Source: Acidovorax sp. GBBC 1281 (lineage in GTDB: Bacteria > Pseudomonadota > Gammaproteobacteria > Burkholderiales > Burkholderiaceae_C). Taken from it: a stretch of DNA of 64,000 nucleotides. The notes under the pieces are model-generated. The model ran no database searches and was not told the DNA's origin. It was given only the letters and a program-made list of their open reading frames with translations. Positions 61,857-64,000 of this stretch are shown here, one piece after another; the first letter of the stretch is position 1; the number at the start of each line of letters is the position of its first letter. Location of the stretch: assembly GCF_028473645.1 (NCBI RefSeq), contig NZ_CP097269.1, positions 3,490,001-3,554,000 on the forward strand. Direction: 5' to 3'. Both the position numbers and the translations under genes were made by a program.

Positions 61857-62843
61857 TTACCGAATGGGTAGATTGTCCGGATGGTCGATCCGCTCCCACC
61901 GCTTGCCGTCGAAACGGGCTATGTCCTTGGGTCCGATGGACCAGAGGACTTTGTCGTAGCTGTCCACGATGTTGGCATCCTGCAAATCCGGCTGCAAATC
62001 GGTCACTACCTTCTGAATACCTGCGCCGTGATCAGCCGGATCATAGACAAACAGGCCCATATTGGAAGCCAGATATATCTTGTCCTGAAACTTGCACACC
62101 GATGTGAAGAGCTGGTTGTCATCGACCGACGACAGGCTCTTGAACCCGTCCTCGGCATTGCCCAGGAGCAAGGTTCCATTGGACCCGCACATCCAGATGC
62201 GTGCCTCCGACTCCACGTACATATTGACGATGCGGTCTGCCACCGGGGGCAACTCGATCTCGCGCCATTGGGCACCATCGAAGAAGAAGGCTTTGGGCGG
62301 TAACCATTCTGCGTGCTGATAGCCTGCGGCATAGATCGCGCTTTCATGCGGGCCATTGATGACCGACAGGGCGATGCATTGCTCTCTGGTTGTTCTGGTG
62401 TCCTGCAACAAGCCCGCATCCATGTGCTGCCAGTTGTTCGGCCCATGCCGCTTGTAAACCTGCCCTTTGTACCCGCAGGCATAGAGACAGTCCCCTATCT
62501 GCTGAATATCGGCCAGATATCCCCAGCCTTCGGCATCAGCGCTGAAAACGCCAGCGCCGGGGATTTTCTCTAATAGTGGGTCGTGATCACCAATGTAACG
62601 AACATCCCCTTCCTCAGAAAGAACTAGAACGTCATCGAAAACTTCGTCTTGAGGGCCAAAATACGTTAGGGAAACCGCACGCCAGTCCTGATCATTTCTT
62701 CCCCACCGAGGTTCACAGTTGCTGTCATAACGAACTATCCGGGTAAATTGCGCAAAGTTTTCCAATGCATCGCCTGCGCCAGCAATATATACGCTGTCAC
62801 CAGTTAAAACCATGGCTGTTGTTAAAGTAAGTTCCGCGCTCAT
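61857..62843 (-). CDS. Beta-propeller-like protein in T6SS cargo operon
   Basis: This 328-residue protein has repeated blade-like units: VYIAGAGDALENFAQFTRI, CLYACGYKGQVYKRHGPNNWQHMD, AIYAAGYQHAEWLPPKAFFFDGAQWREIELP, IWMCGSNGTLLLGNAEDGF and LWSIGPKDIARFDGKRWERIDHP. These suggest a beta propeller of six or seven blades. No signal peptide is seen. It overlaps the effector gene by 4 bp. It could be the immunity protein of that effector or an adaptor; the tight coupling and position directly after the toxin favour immunity, but this is inference. Confidence 0.7.
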   Translation of the reverse strand: MSAELTLTTAMVLTGDSVYIAGAGDALENFAQFTRIVRYDSNCEPRWGRNDQDWRAVSLTYFGPQDEVFDDVLVLSEEGDVRYIGDHDPLLEKIPGAGVFSADAEGWGYLADIQQIGDCLYACGYKGQVYKRHGPNNWQHMDAGLLQDTRTTREQCIALSVINGPHESAIYAAGYQHAEWLPPKAFFFDGAQWREIELPPVADRIVNMYVESEARIWMCGSNGTLLLGNAEDGFKSLSSVDDNQLFTSVCKFQDKIYLASNMGLFVYDPADHGAGIQKVVTDLQPDLQDANIVDSYDKVLWSIGPKDIARFDGKRWERIDHPDNLPIR

Positions 62844-63955
62844 CGCTTCCTTCTTCCTCCTGCGGGAGGTCTACGGTTATTGTCGTTTGTGGTCCCGCCA
62901 TTCTCCAGATGCGCCTTTGCATCACCTTCGGGTGGCTTACCCGCTCCATTCATGGAGCGATTATCATTTTCGAAATTGGGATACGCTTTCCGGACCTCGG
63001 CTTCAATCTGTGCTTTGCAATCGGGCCTCGCCGCAATAGCAGCTTTCATTGCCACCGGCACCGCCTCGCTGACCGGCAGGGTGCCGACGGGGCCGTTATC
63101 CGTTCGCTTCGCCGCCTGGCATAACTCGTCGTCGCACTGGTGCGCTGTATTGTGCTCCGAGCCCTCCGTGCGAGCATTACCTTGCAGGCAGATCGACGGC
63201 CCGCCGCCGAAGGTCGCCATGCCCGGGATGCGTCCGATGCCCTTGCTGCCTTGAGCCCGGTTGCTGGTTCTGGCCAAGGTGTCGGGGATGATGTGGTGGG
63301 CTTGCTGGGTCGGACCACATTTATTGCGGATGTCATCGTAGGTGCCAACAATGCAGGGGCCACCCGTGCCCGGTATGTATCCTCCAGGGGGAGGTGATGC
63401 CCCGCCGGTCCGATTGCTTTTCTGGCTTCTTGCGCCAGTCCCTGCGCCCGGCACTTTCTTGAGCACCATGCCGGTCAGCAATCGCTCGCCCAACTCCAGG
63501 GCAGGCTGCACCATGTCCGGCGTCTCGCCCGTGATCACCCAGTCCGCAGCGCTGTCCAATGCGGTGGCGGCCGAGTCTGTACCGGCACCCACACCAGCGA
63601 CGACACCGCCCGCCGTGGCGGTAGCACCGCCTACGGTCGCCATGCCCGCGCCGACTGGCGCTCCAATCCCCGTGGCGGCCACTGCGCCACCGGCTGCTGC
63701 TGTGACCCCTCCCGCCATCGCCACCTTGCCGCCCGTGTCCATGGCATTCGCACCGAATTCGTGCAGTGGTTCCGACAGGTTGTCTTTGTAGTATTGCGCG
63801 GCGTCCTTGACGCCTTGCTTGAACCACTCCCACCAACTCTCTTCCTTTGTCTCCGGCTGGTCGTTGGGCTCACTGAGAGAGGGGCTGGTCTTGGGCAGAA
63901 TGCATCCGACGCAATTGCCGATGGGACCCGGACGCGCAAAATCGTTGGGTTTCAC
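62840..63955 (-). CDS. T6SS-type effector with C-terminal AHH-like nuclease domain
   Basis: This protein has 371 residues from the GTG at 63955, but the frame stays open to the window edge (another 15 codons), so the real start may lie outside. An early CVGC pair is followed by a helical region (about 35-75) and a long Ala/Gly/Val-rich hydrophobic stretch (about 75-130), of the kind that carries effectors through membranes. The C-terminal domain (about 200-330) has TQQAHHIIPDTLARTSNR and EHNTAHQCDDELCQ, an HNH/AHH-type nuclease motif with extra Cys/His residues. It probably attacks DNA or RNA of rival bacteria. The next gene overlaps its end. Confidence 0.75.
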   Translation of the reverse strand: MKPNDFARPGPIGNCVGCILPKTSPSLSEPNDQPETKEESWWEWFKQGVKDAAQYYKDNLSEPLHEFGANAMDTGGKVAMAGGVTAAAGGAVAATGIGAPVGAGMATVGGATATAGGVVAGVGAGTDSAATALDSAADWVITGETPDMVQPALELGERLLTGMVLKKVPGAGTGARSQKSNRTGGASPPPGGYIPGTGGPCIVGTYDDIRNKCGPTQQAHHIIPDTLARTSNRAQGSKGIGRIPGMATFGGGPSICLQGNARTEGSEHNTAHQCDDELCQAAKRTDNGPVGTLPVSEAVPVAMKAAIAARPDCKAQIEAEVRKAYPNFENDNRSMNGAGKPPEGDAKAHLENGGTTNDNNRRPPAGGRRKR

Positions 63956-64000
63956 CCGCGCCGTTTTCGTCGCGGGCGTGTCCTCGGACCAGAATGGAAG

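Noticed and set aside
1..64000. CRISPR array or cas genes
   Set aside because: No regularly spaced short direct repeats and no cas-like protein were seen; all long repeats are IS copies.

Overview
The window looks like a chromosome segment of a plant-associated Acidovorax-type betaproteobacterium (Comamonadaceae). The GC content is high. Housekeeping proteins (IlvD, Acs, FumA, FumC, MurI, a TIGR04438-type Trp-rich protein) are of Burkholderiales type. An HrpX-type PIP box stands in front of one gene, and there are type VI secretion cargo genes. The species call is an inference from content only.

Region 1 (1-31.3 kb) is mostly ordinary chromosome. It begins inside an IS5-family element. It then holds a ferritin-like bacterioferritin without the usual heme methionine, a LysR gene divergent from ilvD, a cytochrome c, acs, a YqhA-like membrane protein, a proVWX-type transporter operon, and a LysR gene divergent from a substrate-binding protein that is coupled to a class V aminotransferase-fold enzyme. 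Next come an exported intradiol dioxygenase-like lipoprotein with a small secreted protein and a two-component system. After these lie a candidate HrpX-controlled type III effector with a serine-hydrolase motif, topoisomerase IB, fumC, an MHYT-GGDEF-EAL protein, fumA, murI, a YgjP-like metallopeptidase and tRNA-Leu. Short palindromes of the form TGCTAT...ATAGCA are scattered in the intergenic spaces.

Region 2 (about 31.48-55.52 kb) reads as a genomic island. It lies between a tRNA-Gly 3'-end-like sequence next to tRNA-Leu and the intact tRNA-Gly gene, and a P4-type integrase sits beside that tRNA. It carries a frameshifted secreted-protein gene, a hybrid histidine kinase, a LysR gene, a truncated hydrolase and a dense IS field. 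The field holds one IS630 element, one 1,053-bp IS5-like C element, three 1,282-bp IS5-like B elements, and four copies of the 1,051-bp IS5-like A element, one of them partial; a fifth, partial A copy opens the window. Between the IS copies are two Ser/Pro-rich effector-like genes, a beheaded HNH toxin with its DUF4265 immunity-type gene, and a truncated Bug-family binding protein. The right end is an integrative-element module: DUF3742 remnant, FitAB/VapBC-type pair, MobH relaxase, a possible DUF2384-like protein and the integrase.

Region 3 (55.5-59.6 kb) holds tRNA-Gly and tRNA-Cys and then a second mobile-element remnant: a STY4528-like replication protein flanked by strong palindromes, a second tyrosine recombinase and an orphan HigA-type antitoxin. 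Region 4 (59.6-64 kb) has an IS630 element and a minus-strand T6SS cargo operon: a nuclease-type effector, a propeller-like protein, a stand-alone DUF4150 PAAR-like protein and an AP2-like protein.

The core genes show aerobic acetate, TCA-cycle and amino-acid metabolism. The accessory part combines host-interaction effectors, interbacterial toxins and mobile DNA, and repeated IS insertion has visibly broken several of these genes.
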